DNA of 64,000 bases, taken from assembly GCF_002994745.2 (NCBI RefSeq), contig NC_037091.1:8676001-8740000 (forward strand), read 5' to 3'. Under the pieces are notes generated by a model, which searched no databases, was not told where the DNA came from, and was given only the letters and a program-made list of their open reading frames with translations. The first letter of the stretch is position 1; every line of letters begins with the position of its first letter. Source of the DNA: Rosa chinensis (Eukaryota; Streptophyta; Magnoliopsida; Rosales; Rosaceae). The position numbers were made by a program, and so were the translations under genes. Shown one piece after another: positions 24,359-35,588 of this stretch.

Positions 24359-27106
24359 TCTCTGTGTGCAATTGTGCAAACTCAGTTCAATACTTCAGTA
24401 AAAGCTCTAAGAAGTGATGGTGGTGGTGAATACACAAGTAATCAGTTCAAGGGATTCCTAGCACATTCAGGTATCATCCATCAAATATCTTGCCCTTACA
24501 CTCCAGAACAAAATGGCATAGCAGAAAGGAAAAATAGACACATTAGAGAAACTGCAGTCACACTTCTTCAGCATGCATCTCTTCCCAACCATTTTTGGTT
24601 TCATGCTTGTGCTACTGCTGCCTTCTTGATCAACAGGATGCCTACATCTGTTCTTCTTATGAAATCCCCTTATGAAGTGTTGTATCAGTCTGTGCCTAAT
24701 GTTGCTATGCTTCGAGTGTTTGGCTGCTCCTGCTATCCACTTATGGCCCCTTATAGATCAAACAAACTTCAACCTAAGATTGTCAGATGTGTGTTCATTG
24801 GTTTTGCAGCAGGATATAAAGGCTATATTTGTTACAGTCCATCTCTTAAAAAATATATAATTTCAAGGCATGTGTTCTTTGAAGAAAACTCTTTCCCTTA
24901 TGCTGGTTGTAACACTAAAGTTCTGCATCAGAAAAATGGGATTGACTCGGTATTTGATCAGTTCAGTTCACCTCATGCTCAAGCACCCAAAACTGTTCCA
25001 GTAGATACTTGCTTGACTCAAAATCAGTCTCACACTCAGCACGTTATGCCTACACCTGTTCTCTCTTCTTCACCATCATCTCCACATGTTCATACAGGTG
25101 ATCATCCTTCTAATTCTCTACATATTATTGAACCAACCTGTCACAATGAGATTTCTGAGTCTCCTGTTGTTAGTGCTGCATGTGACTTTGTTGACAATGA
25201 TCCTGATGTTATTCTCTCATCACCATCTAATGCTAATTCTTCTTCACACAATGCATTTGAACCTCTGGCTGATACTTGCATTCGATTTGCTGAAACTGAT
25301 GGAGTTATATCTGTGTCTGCTGAACCTGGTAATGGTCACATTTCTATGATTCTCAACTGTGACTCCAACTATAATCCCTCGGCTCAAGTATCTGAATCTA
25401 ATATTCTTCATCCTGTTGATGGCATCACACCCTCTGTAAGTAATTCTCATTCTATGCTCACTCGAAGTAAGAGAGGGATCCAAAAGAAGAAATGTTTTAC
25501 AGCTCTTCTTACACATCTCAGTCTAGACCCCAGTGCTACTGAGCCTTCCAATTACAAAGAGGCACTTAAAATTCCTGAGTGGAAACATGCTATGGATGAA
25601 GAGTATAATGCACTTATGCAGCAGAATACTTGGTCTCTTGTTCCATTACCTGCCAACAAAAACCTTGTTTCTTGCAAATGGCTCTTCAAAGTTAAAAGAA
25701 ATGCTGATGGCTCCATTGCTAGACATAAAGCCAGACTTGTAGCTCGAGGGTTTAGTCAGGAATATGGAGTAGATTATGATGAAACATTCTCACTTGTGGT
25801 TAGACACACTACTGTAAGACTTATTCTCTGTCTTGCTGCTCATCATGCATGGAATCTTCATCAAATGGATGTCAAGAATGCATTCTTACATGGATTGTTG
25901 AGTGAAGAAGTCTACATGACTCAACCTGGTGGTTTTGTTGATCCTTCTGCTCCCAGGCTTGTCTGCAAGCTACATAAGTCTCTCTATGGCCTGAATCAAG
26001 CTCCTAGGGCCTGGAATGAAAGGTTCACCAATTTTTTACCTGCTATTGGCTTCTCTACTTCATATGCTGACCCAAGTCTCTTTGTCAAACAGTGTCACAC
26101 AGACTATGTGTTTCTTCTACTATATGTAGATGACATTATCATCACTGGTAATTGTGAATCTCTTATCACTTCAACTAAACTTGCCCTTCAGAGTGAGTTT
26201 GATATGAAAGATTTGGGCAAACTACATTTCTTTCTTGGACTGGAGATTGAGTATCTGCCAAATGGTTTGTTTGTTACACAACAGAAATATGCCCGAGATT
26301 TGTTGCATAAGTCTGGTCTAGGTGACTGTCATTCTCATTCTACACCTTGCAAGTCAGGTCTTAAACTTTTGAAGGATGTTGGTATTCCCTTACAGTCATA
26401 TGATATTACTCAGTTTAGAAGTTTGGTTGGCTGTCTTCAGTATCTTACCTTCACAAGGCCAGATATCACTTATGCTGTTAATTCAGTTTGTCAGTTCTTG
26501 CATTGTCCTACTGATGTTCATCTTCATGCTGCCAGAAGGATACTTCATTATGTTAAGAACACCATGCATCAAGGCATATATTTTAGGAGGGGTTCTCCCA
26601 ACAGTAGCTTGCCTTATCTTCGAGCCTTTTGTGATGCAGATTGGGCTGGTGACCCCAATGATAGGAAATCCACCACTGGGTTTGTTCTTTTGTTTCATGA
26701 TGCCCCAATCTCCTGGTGTAGCAAAAAGCAGACTGCTGTGTCTCGTTCTTCCACTGAAGCAGAATACCGGAGTATGGCAGATACAACTTCTGAGATTTTG
26801 TGGCTCTTACATCTCTTTCGTGATCTTCATGTCACTTTGGCTGATGTCCCAATTCTTCACTGTGATAATATCTCTGCTCTTGCATTGGCTACCAATCCAG
26901 TCTATCACTCTAAACTCAAGCATATTGAAGTAGATGTTCACTTCACCAGAAATCAGGTCAAGGCTGGCTCTCTCAAGCTTCAGTTTGTCACTTCCAAAGA
27001 TCAACTGGCTGATCTATTCACTAAAGGCCTTTGCTCACCTCAACACTCATACTTATGCTCCAGCTTGATGCTACTTCCTCCCTATCAAGCTGAGGAGGGG
27101 TATTAG
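24359..27106 (+). pseudogene. Copia integrase C-terminal - RT - RNase H region
   Basis: One open frame of over 900 codons runs from the integrase catalytic region to the 3' LTR. It contains ALRSDGGGEYTSNQF and ENGIAERKNRHI (integrase), LVARGFSQEYGVDYDETFSL, MDVKNAFLHG, SLYGLNQAPRAW and the catalytic YVDDIIITG (RT), then CDADWAGDPNDRKSTTGF and SRSSTEAEYRSMA (RNase H). The frame stops at TAG 27104-27106, inside the LTR start. The motifs look intact, so this half may still be sound protein code. It is cut off from gag by the solo LTR. Confidence 0.95.
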
Positions 27107-27411
27107 GATTATATAGTTAATTAGTTTAGTTAGCTATTTAGTTAGCTAATTAGTTAGTTACTAATTAGGGTTAATTTGTTAACCTCGTCTTCTTAATTAG
27201 CTTTGTTAATTGTCCTAAGTCTGTTACTAGTTTGTTAGCTCAGCTTGTGTGATTGTTATGTGATGAGAGTTGGATGCTTGACACGTGTTCTTGTGCAAGT
27301 CATCTATAGGTTCAGCTCACTACTATAAATACCTGATGACCTCTTGTACTTTTATCAGACTCTGAAATACATTTTGCTTCATTTTCTTGCTTCGTCTTCT
27401 TCTAGCTATCA
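27101..27411 (+). repeat. 3' LTR of the nested Copia element
   Basis: By eye it is identical to the 5' LTR over 311 bases. It follows the polypurine tract GCTGAGGAGGGG. Confidence 0.95.
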
Positions 27412-27416
27412 GTATA

Positions 27417-28317
27417 GATGTTTTGATACATAATCAAATAACATGTTTTGATACAAAGCTTCTGGCTTCTAGTGATGAATACTCTACTATATAAGTTTTG
27501 GCCTTGTCTAAAAATATAATGTTGAAGACAAGTTTTACAAGTTCTGAGGGGAGCTAGCGACTTCTTATTTTCTATTTTGCATTTACTGAACTATGAACTC
27601 TGTTACTTGTTCTTGTGAGTTTTGGCTCTGGCATGCATTCTCATCTGCTTCAACTTCTGAGATGTGATACATGATTATGGATGGTGAACCGGAAGCTTTG
27701 TAGTTATGTGTGCCATAATTGCATGGTATGAAGGAGATTCATCATTCTGCAGTATCGTAGTTTCTCTGTTGCGTTTTGGATCTTGATAAGAAATAGATTT
27801 TGGTATTAACCTTGTTCTTATAGGAAATAGTAAAGGGTTCAGGTTGAGAATTGAATGAATGATTGAATGGTTGAATGGTTAAATGGTTCAGGTTGAGTAA
27901 TGTCTTGCATTGCTTGATTCACTTCGATCACTTGAGAAATTTGTACTTTTCTGGGTACTTTATTAGTTTATTTGCATTGTTTCTTCTGTTTGCTTTGGCA
28001 TTGCATTGCAAATTATTGTTGCAGTTGAAAGCTCACACTGAACATGGACATAGTCACATAGCATGTTTGTTTTCATTGATCAATTATGAGTGGCAGTTTG
28101 TTAAACTGGGAACATTGCAGAGTAGGAGAGAAAATGTGCAGTTTGCCAAAGAAAAAAAGTAAAATATTCTGTTGAGATTAGGATTAGTTTTGGAAAGAAG
28201 AAAAGTTGATAGTGAGTGGAAACTAAACTAGAACCAGAAAATTGCATTTGGTTGATCATATTTATGCTTCTTTAACCATGAGATGTTGATTTTTTTTTTT
28301 TTTTTTTTTTGCAGAAA
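27417..28317. other. Non-coding interior of the Harbinger element
   Basis: No gene recognised. A T-rich tract then GCAG at 28287-28314 looks like a splice acceptor in front of the SANT gene. Confidence 0.5.
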
Positions 28318-29261
28318 ATGGAAAGTGGTGATGAAAATATAGAGCAAGGGAAGTCAAGGCGTGTATGGACCAGCTTTGAAGAAGAATCTTTGTTGAATGT
28401 TCTTGATTGAATTATTGTTGGAGGACAACGTTGCGACACTGGAAGTTTCAAATCTGGTACTTTACTGAAAATTGAGAATGCTTTAAATCTTTTATGTCCC
28501 AATTCCAATCTGAAGGCAAGTCCACATATTGAGTCAAAGTTGAAGAAACTAAAGAAAGATTATAGCATAATCTATGACATGATGAACAAGAATGGATTTG
28601 CATGAAATAATATCAAAAAGTGCATTGAAGTTGATAGTAATGAAGTATAGGATACGTATTTGCAGGTAATGAGGAAGTTTCATTGAGTTTCATTTTTAAT
28701 CTAACTGATTTCATTGCTGCACTGTGATCGATTCATTTATTTTTTCTGTCATAGCACAACAAAAAGGCAAAGGGATGGAGAAACAAGAAGTATCCATTAT
28801 TTGATAGACTGGCTACCATCTTTGGGAGTGACCGTGCAACTGCAACTGGAGTTGAGGTCCCTGCTGATATGATGGAGGAGCAGAGCAACAATGAAGATGG
28901 CATTGAAGTTGAGAATGACACAATCCCCATGTCAATGAGCACGGGACAATATCAGGTTAGTCAGAAAAAGAGGAAAAGAAATGATGAAGATAAAATTATG
29001 CTTGCATTGGATAAATTGTTTGAAGAATCTGGAAAAACAGTGCAAGCAGTGACTAATGCTATAGTGAAAGGTAATGAAGATCGATCTGATATTGCTAAGG
29101 AACTTAAGAAAATGGGACTTTCTGTTCAAGACCAAATTGAGGCATTGAAAATCATTTTGGATAAGCCCCAAAATATCTCTGTGTTCATGTCCTTAGATGA
29201 TGAAGTGAGAAAAGTGTATGTGGATAACTTGCTTGCAGGCACTGCTAGAGGATCTACCTAA
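28318..29261 (+). pseudogene. Harbinger Myb/SANT-like DNA-binding protein, degenerate
   Basis: The start is ATG 28318 after a splice-acceptor-like tract. The product begins MESGDENIEQGKSRRVWTSF, with the VWTSFEEESLL start of a Myb/SANT-like domain. It continues with ASPHIESKLKKLKKDY and IKKCIEVDSNEV. Three in-frame stops interrupt this part (about 28407, 28603 and 28650); two of them sit where the family has Trp. After a short intron the frame is open from about 28755 to 29261 (RNKKYPLFDRLATIFGSDRA and an acidic/basic tail). PIF elements need this partner for binding and nuclear import of the transposase. Confidence 0.85.
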
Positions 29262-29903
29262 CTGCTGCATGAGGATATGTTCTTTTTTTTGTTTGGAAAA
29301 CTGCAAGAGTTGCTGCAGTAGCTTAGGTTGGACAAGGTCCTTCTTTTGCTATATTAACATTCATTTTTGTAATTGCTAGATAGAACTTGTGAATGTTAAA
29401 TCTGTATATTAGGGACTTGTGAATGTGTATAAACTAACTACAAGTATGTAAATTTATTAGCATGTGTTGTATTAATAGGTGGACTTGTGAATGTGTAAAA
29501 ACTAACTACAAGTATGCATATTGTGGTTGCTCTTCTCAAGCTATTTGGTTATTAGATTTCTTCTTGCTGTATGTGAACTTTGCCAAAAAAACAAGCTACG
29601 ACAGTTTCTTACAGCATTTTCTGATTTCCATCTTGAGATTAGGATTTGTCTTCAGCTTTCACCTTCAAATTTTCTTTTCTTCTCACAAACTCAGAAAATC
29701 GTTCATGTTTCTACAAATTACCAACTTTTAATCCAATATACAAACAAACATGGGATAGGACTATTTTGACTATTCTGCTCTTTAGTCCTAAGCTGTATCA
29801 AACATGGGTCAGGTATTAACATAGCATATCCCAGGCTAGAAGAGTCCTAGACTATTATAGGAAATAAGGTGGGCAATAATAGTCTCATGTAACAAACACA
29901 ACC
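29262..29903. other. Right non-coding end of the Harbinger element
   Basis: A subterminal region with a duplicated GGGACTTGTGAATGTG-like block (29410-29510), ending in the terminal repeat. No gene. Confidence 0.6.
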
Positions 29904-30988
29904 TAAATGTTACGGCTTGATTCTCATGATTACTTTGTTTATTTTTGGTTTCGATTAAAATTTGAGTATTTGTTTGTTGCAGTACTTACCCGATTCCGAT
30001 GAAGAAGGAGACGCAGGGATTGACTGACCTGTACATTGCCAGCTGGATCAAGTCTCAGCCCCGCTTCAATGAGCTTCTTCATTAGTTTAACCAGCAATGG
30101 TTTTCGGATTATTGATGGGAGTCGCTAATTTTTGCTACTGTGTTTTGTACATATATATGTATAGATTGTTTTGGCAACAAAAGTATATATGTGGGTATTC
30201 AGAGAGGGCTAGTTATCTACGTGACAATGCAAAGGTCCTGACCAAAATGCTGCAAACATTACAGTGTAGAGAAAAGCCTTAAGAGACTCGGCACAGATTA
30301 CACACCAAAATTCTAAATTCTTACGAGTTTGTATGGGTACATGCTCACAGCATTTCTGATATTATGTAATTTGTATCTGCGAGTTAATATGGTGCAAGTT
30401 AAATAACGACTAGCTAATATTTAGAATCGGAGATGTCTGTCGAACTGTTTTTTTATCTATCATTTATATACATGGCTGGAGATTACTCTATTATTTGTAT
30501 GAATGACCGGACATTACTATTTCCCTTTTTCTGGTTTTCATTAGATGCTAATAAAATTGGTCATCTGAACTCACATGAGCACTTCACACATCATTGGACA
30601 ACTTTGTCCATTTTTCGATCTATATTACATTCACAGGAGTATAGCTGAAATAGTGACCTTAAGTTAATACATTGGAGCTCCTTGATTAGACATGGTAAAG
30701 ACAAAGAAAGCAGTGAAGCAACACCATGTATAGAGGCTTCCGAATTGACTCATGATATTTTGAAATGATACATTGACACGCTTTTCATATTCCAGAAAAG
30801 GAATCTGAATGTTAATTAGTTTACGGTGGTGGTTTTCGAAAATTAAGTTACTGTGTTCAATCCAGGCCAGATCGCTATGTTGCACTATTTGGTGAGTATT
30901 GTTATGATCCTTCCAATTGGAGGCCTAGTGTGCCATTTGTGGAGCAACTGAAGGCTCTTCAAGAAGTGTTGATGAAGGAAAGGTAATA

Positions 30989-32269
30989 GGGGAAATGATC
31001 ATTTACCCAATTTCAGCTTAAAAATTGCCCACTTGCTCCACTAACTGTTTTTTAACTCCATTTACCCAAAACACTCTAAGGGATAATTTCCCTAATACCC
31101 AATTAATTCCTTTTTCATTCTTTTTATTTATTTTTGAGATTTTTTTGCCCTCTCCTTCTTTCTCACTTAGGGAGAGAAGTCATCCTCCACCTTGCTGTGC
31201 TCCGGTGACCAGTGGCCGGCCGCGGTCTCCTGCGACCAGTCACCAGAATCCGGCTCCCGGACTGGTGACCGGATTCCGGCGTCTGAGTTTATTACCCCCC
31301 AATAATCACATTATTGCCCCCAGTAACAAGTTCATTGGGGATCAATAATTAGTGAAAAATGAATATGTTTTTAATTTTGAATGTTTTAGTAGGTTTATCC
31401 AAATAAATAATCTTATTATTTCCCCCCAATAATCTTATTATTGCCAAAATAAACATTTTATTGCCCCCCAGTAATATTATTATTGCCTCCCAATAATCAT
31501 ATTATTGTCCTCAAGTGAAATGTATAAACTCCCAAAACCAAAATGAAGCAAACGCAATTGATCAATTTATATGTTCAATTGGTATAAGTTCACTTTTTTT
31601 TTTCTTCCCCATTCTCGGAACTCAAAGTATACCTAAAAAAAAAAAAATTGCTCTGGGCACCAGATCGGATTAACAGGGATGAAGTCACCTGCGATTGCTC
31701 TGGCCCAAAACCACAGAGCCGCTTCACCGGACGAAGACACCAGCGCCAAGATTCGTGATCATCATGAACCTCGACAACCCTCTCAACGTCGCCGTCTGCG
31801 CGGAGCACGCCTACCCTGCCACCGTCGCCAGATTCTCCCCCAACGGCAAGTGGATCGCGTCCGCCGACGTCTCCGACACCGTCAGGATCTAGGGGACCCA
31901 CAACGATTTTGTCCTCAAGAACGAGTTCAAGGTCGTCTCGGGTCAGATTGACGACCTCCAGTGGTCCGGCGACAGACTGAGGACCGTCGCTTGCGGCGAA
32001 GGCAAAGGGAGACCTTGCGGCTGCGCGGTGTATGCTTTCAGGTGAAACAGAGATCTGAGGCACAGAGACAGAGATCAGAGATTGGGATGAGAGAGAAATA
32101 GCAGATCAAGGGAGAGTGGAGAGAGACTTGGAGATGCAGATGTAATTAATTAATTGGGTTAAGATCAAAACTGTCAATGGGTGTTAGATTGGGTAAATGA
32201 GATTAAAAAACTCTTAGTAGAGTAAATGGACAATTCTTAAGCTGAAATTGGGTAAGTGGTCACGGCCCC
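30989..32269 (+). mobile_element. Pack-MULE carrying an AIP1 fragment
   Basis: The left end GGGGAAATGATCATTTACCC then AATTTCAGCTTA, and the right end TAAGCTGAAATTGGGTAAGT then GGTCACGGCCCC, are inverted repeats of about 30 bp. A perfect 9-bp TSD AAGGTAATA lies at 30980-30988 and 32270-32278. The subterminal region (31290-31510) has several copies of CCCCCAATAATNNTATTATTGCC. The element sits immediately after AKR exon 4, straddling the donor. No transposase is present. The right half carries a host gene piece. Confidence 0.92.
31764..32042 (+). pseudogene. Captured actin-interacting protein 1 (AIP1) N-terminal WD40 fragment
   Basis: The frame reads MNLDNPLNVAVCAEHAYPAT, then VARFSPNGKWIASADVSDTV, a stop in place of the Trp of RIWG, then [20 protein letters not shown] and [18 protein letters not shown]. 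This matches the first WD40 repeats of plant AIP1, which works with ADF/cofilin to disassemble actin filaments. About 90 codons are kept without an intron. The TAG near 31890 and loss of the rest make it non-functional. Higher GC than the flanks fits a host exon. Confidence 0.85.
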
Positions 32270-32278
32270 AAGGTAATA

Positions 32279-32843
32279 ACTATGAGCTATCGAGACCACA
32301 ATAGTGTTCACCTAGTTAGTTGCTGACTAAAGAATTTAAGCTCAATAACGCTTAAATTTACATCCAAAGGTGGAAAACAAAACACCTCAACTTAATAATA
32401 ATTCAATCTCTTTGTCCTTGGATTTACATTCAAGGGTGGTTGAGCATTATTTTCTTGGTCAATCACTGATCAGGTGAACATTTTAGATCCAGACCAACTT
32501 TAAAGTTTTGACTTTCTGGCAATAACTATAAAGTACCTTCCACCTGATGTGGAAGTTATATAGAAATAAGTAAGCTTTCATGACATGTTGGTGGATAATG
32601 TAGAAAATGTACTGCATAATTCCATACCAATGGGCTGGGCACCCAAAGGGGATCCCTTATATTGGATTCAAATCTTTTATTAACAGGGTAATGCATTTGT
32701 TTATTAATTTTTTTTTAAAAAATTTTGTATTATGTCATATATATTAGGTCGTAGTTATTTTGATCACAAGGCATGGAAGAACCTAACTTTAAACAACCAA
32801 AAAACGTATTGGTGAAAAGAAGAGAAAAACCCTAAGCACTGCT
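32279..32843. other. Spacer, nothing recognised
   Basis: It follows the Pack-MULE TSD and should begin as AKR intron. No later AKR exon is found. No ORF or repeat of note. Confidence 0.5.
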
Positions 32844-33369
32844 ATGGACGCCAGAAACCCTAAACCTCTCACCAAAGCTATTGCCAAAGCTAATGCACGA
32901 CAAGCCCGTACTGCTGCTCCATCCATGGATGACGTTGCAGCCTCTTTTGCTGCCTCCTTGGCCCTTGCAACCAACAATGTCGTGGACCTCTTCAGATCTG
33001 CAAACTCTGCTGCACGACGGGGGACGCAGTCCTATCTGCTAGCCAAGTCACTTGCATCCAAACCAGCCCCATTACAAGATCTTCGGCGTTTCTTTCACCA
33101 TGTGTGGGTACTTGAAAGAGATTTCAAAATTCAAGAGCGGACGAAAAACAGTTTTGTCATTGCTTTTGACCTCAAAAGGGATCGCAACAAGGTGTTACGT
33201 GGAGGACCATGGCATTTCAACCAAGCCCCGGTCGTGATGCAAGAGTATGACAGGATTGCGCCGCCGCAATCGGTTGCTTTGAATGCATTATTTTTCTGGG
33301 TGTGTATTACTAATATACCACCACTTTTTAGAACAAAGACACTATCAGAGACATTGTTACTGTCGCGGG

Positions 33370-34761
33370 TAGGCCTGACATTTAAACCCGTAACCCGCAA
33401 ACCCGCACTATACCCGCACGCTAAAAACCCGCACATACCCGCCCGTTTATTAATCCGGGCTAAAAAAAGCCCACACTCAAAAAACCCGCAAATTAACGGG
33501 TTTTGCAGGCCAAATCCATTGGAACCCGTTAACTAAAAATCCTTCCCAAAAACCCATACGGGTTCCTTTTTTTTCTTTTTTTCAACCAAGGCATTTTTAT
33601 AATTTTTCTTATTCCCCATGAGGATCCGACAGTTAGATCTTCGTACAATTGTGAAAAGACTATTCAAAAGGAGATCCGTGAGGATTCGACCGTTGGATCG
33701 TCATATAATTTTGTGAGGATGATTCTAAAGGCGATCTGGGACGATCCAACCGTTGGATCTTCGTATAATTGTGCAAAGATGATTCAAAAGGCGATCCATG
33801 AGGATCCGACTGTTGGATCGTCATATAATTTTGTGAGAATGATTCTAAGGGTGATCCGGGATGATCCAACCGTTGGATCTTCGTACAATTTTGGGAGGAA
33901 GAATCTAAGGGCGATCCGTGAGGATCTGACCGTTGGATCATAGTATAAATCGGTAAAGATGATCATCTAGGTGATCCGTGAGGATCTGACCGTTGGATCG
34001 TCGTATAATTTTGAGATGATGAACCTAAGGGCGATCCGTGAGGATCTGACCGTTGAATTATCGTATAAATCGTTAAGATGATCATCTAGGTGATCCGTGA
34101 TGATTCAACCGTTGGATCTTCGTATAATTTTGAGAGGATGAACCTAAGGGCAATCCGTGAGGATCTGACCGTTGGATCATCATATAAATCGGTAAAGATG
34201 ATCTTCTAGGTGATCTGACCGTTGGATCTTCGTATAATTTTGAGAGTATGAACCTAAGGGCGATCCGTGAGGATCTGACCGTTGGATCATCGTATAAATC
34301 AGTAAAGATGATCTTCTCAGTGATCCGACCGTTGGATCATCGTATAAATCGGTAAAGATGATCCTCTAGGTGATCTGTGAGGGTCCGACCTTTGGATCGT
34401 CGTATAATTGTGATTTGTGAATTATTTTTTGTCAAAAAAGGAAAGGAAAAAAAATCTAAAAAGTTAGAAAATAAAAAAATTTAAAATAGAAAACCAAAAA
34501 AGTTCATATAGAGAAAATGGCAAATGAGGGGGATATATATAAGTCTTAATTGATTTTAATTGCTTTGATAAAAAGTTAAAAAAAAATTAAAAAAAATGTT
34601 TACGGGTTTTAACGGGTTCCAATGGAAAACCCGCAAACCCGCCGGGTTTGGCCCGTGAAACCCGTTAAGCTAACGGGTTCTTACCGGGTCGGCCCGTTAA
34701 AAACCCGACCCTTTAAGAACCCGCACCGTACCCGCACTATACCCGCACGTTGCCAGGCCTA
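33370..34761 (+). mobile_element. Non-autonomous hAT element in the DUF4283 gene
   Basis: The ends are TAGGCCTGACA and, in reverse complement, TAGGCCTGGCA. An 8-bp TSD GTCGCGGG is at 33362-33369 and 34762-34769, as for hAT. Subterminal parts are dense in ACCCGCAAACCCG-like repeats on both sides, in opposite orientation. The middle is a minisatellite. No transposase. Confidence 0.92.
33610..34420 (+). repeat. Minisatellite inside the hAT element
   Basis: More than ten copies of a unit with GATCCGTGAGGATCTGACCG and TTGGATCGTCGTATAATT, about 60 bp long. Alternating subtypes (GTATAATTTTGAGAGGATGA against GTATAAATCGGTAAAGATGA) form a higher-order pattern in the right half. Confidence 0.9.
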
Positions 34762-35588
34762 GTCGCGGGAAAGGTCATCGAGTTAGATGACAAACTCTTT
34801 GACAACACTGGCAAGATTAGGGTTAGGGTTTCCTATGAGCTCTCCAAACCCCCTTTGTGCTGAAAAAGAAAGTCAAACTAGCATCGGGTGTTGAGCAAGA
34901 GATCAGTTTCTTCTTTGACAACCTCGTTGGTAAGTGTAACTACTACTGTGATTTGATTTTCCATGAGAATGGTGTTTGTCCTACAGCGGATGGAAGGGCT
35001 CTCCCACGAATGGAACCAAACCCGGTGCAAAGGAAACAGGAGATCACTGGTCTTTCTCTGAGTTTTGTGCAAAGCCAGTTTGAGAATGGCATGTTCAAAT
35101 TCCATGGGCTCCAAACCCCTATATTACCATCAGTGGCATGCTCACTCTTTCACCCAAAGGAGCAGGGTGGACGTAAACCTGTGGTGTTGAGGGGGTCGGA
35201 TAGTAGATCATCCTCCAGCAAGGATGAGGAGGATCCCACATTGTCTTTAGTCCTGGTTGAGGCAGCTGTTTCGGCTAAGCGAGATTGACAGCCTTCTAAC
35301 TATAGCTCCCCAAACAAGCTAAAGGTACTCTTGCCTAAGTTGTTTACTTACTCGGGGTGCACTGAGGCTCCCTCCAAGAAACTAAACATGCCGGAATTTA
35401 TCTCCAAATTCAATGCTAGATCCCTAGGATTGATTGAGGCTCCGGGTAGCATCCTTGTTCCAAAGTCTGAGGCTGAAGGTTCTGGGACCAAGAATAAAAG
35501 AGGCAGGCCTTTGGGATCAAAAAACAAAAATCCACCAAAGCCGAAAAAGATTGTTGCTGCACAGGAAGCCTGCATATGTCTTTTTTAA

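Larger units (their letters stand above)
18662..27411 (+). mobile_element. Ty1/Copia LTR retrotransposon with non-canonical TA..CA LTRs
   Basis: Two 311-bp LTRs (18662-18972 and 27101-27411) look identical base for base. TSD GTATA is at 18657-18661 and 27412-27416. Both LTRs begin TATTAGG and end GCTATCA, so the termini are TA...CA rather than TG...CA; known non-TGCA LTRs are mostly Copia. Protease precedes integrase and integrase precedes RT, the Copia order. The internal region has a nonsense codon and a frameshift and is split by a solo LTR at 21690-24353. Identical LTRs imply a recent insertion, despite the damage inside. Confidence 0.95.
14711..29903 (+). mobile_element. PIF/Harbinger DNA transposon, 15.2 kb with nested insertion
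   Basis: The left end GGCTATGTTTGTTACGTGGG and the reverse complement of the right end, GGTTGTGTTTGTTACATGAG, match at 16 of 20 bases. TSDs are TAA at 14708-14710 and 29904-29906, the TWA target typical of PIF/Harbinger. Removing the element joins sequence that matches intron 1 of the second AKR copy (GAGTACTCTAAATGTTACGG at 57581-57604). It encodes a Harbinger transposase and a Myb/SANT-like protein, both with stops. It hosts an 8.75-kb Copia element at 18662. The net Harbinger length is about 6.4 kb. Confidence 0.93.
14383..30985 (+). pseudogene. Aldo/keto reductase pseudogene, copy 1 (plastid-targeted Tas-like type)
   Basis: Exon 1 (14383-14697) has a Ser/Thr/Arg-rich N-terminus like a transit peptide, then YRKLLDSNPEISEITLGTMT, EKEAHEILSYAFDNGINILD and the intron donor GTGAGT at 14698. 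Exon 2 (about 29983-30060) holds IPMKKETQGLTDLYIASWIK but carries a 4-base insertion near its start. Exon 3 (about 30168-30285) is frameshifted and lacks its 3' end. Exon 4 (30866-about 30985) reads PDRYVALFGEYCYDPSNWRP and on to KALQEVLMKE. Later exons are absent. The family is NADPH-dependent oxidoreductases with a TIM barrel. Intron 1 is swollen to 15.3 kb by the PIF/Harbinger element, and a Pack-MULE cuts in right after exon 4. It cannot make an enzyme. Confidence 0.85.
32844..35588 (+). pseudogene. DUF4283 / zinc-knuckle / AT-hook protein pseudogene
   Basis: The N-terminal part (32844-33369) has an Ala-rich start and then the DUF4283 signature: NSFVIAFDLKRDRNKVLRGG, PWHFNQAPVVMQEYD. After the hAT insertion the reading resumes with GKVIELDDKLFDNTGKIRVR, then a frameshift near 34850, a damaged knuckle KCNYYCDLIFHENGVC (spacing C-X3-C-X4-H-X4-C instead of C-X2-C) and, after an in-frame TGA at 35286, an AT-hook KRGRPLGSKNK. 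DUF4283 with a knuckle is typical of LINE-derived ORF1-type plant proteins. No RT follows. The hAT insertion, frameshift and stop make it non-functional. Confidence 0.8.

Noticed and set aside
31590..32063. 157-codon minus-strand frame
   Set aside because: It lies antisense to the captured AIP1 exon, where GC-rich host code leaves the other strand open; no domain.
33610..34420. Regular repeats that could suggest a CRISPR-like array
   Set aside because: Units are contiguous and share the whole length with no unique spacers, in a plant hAT element; it is a minisatellite.
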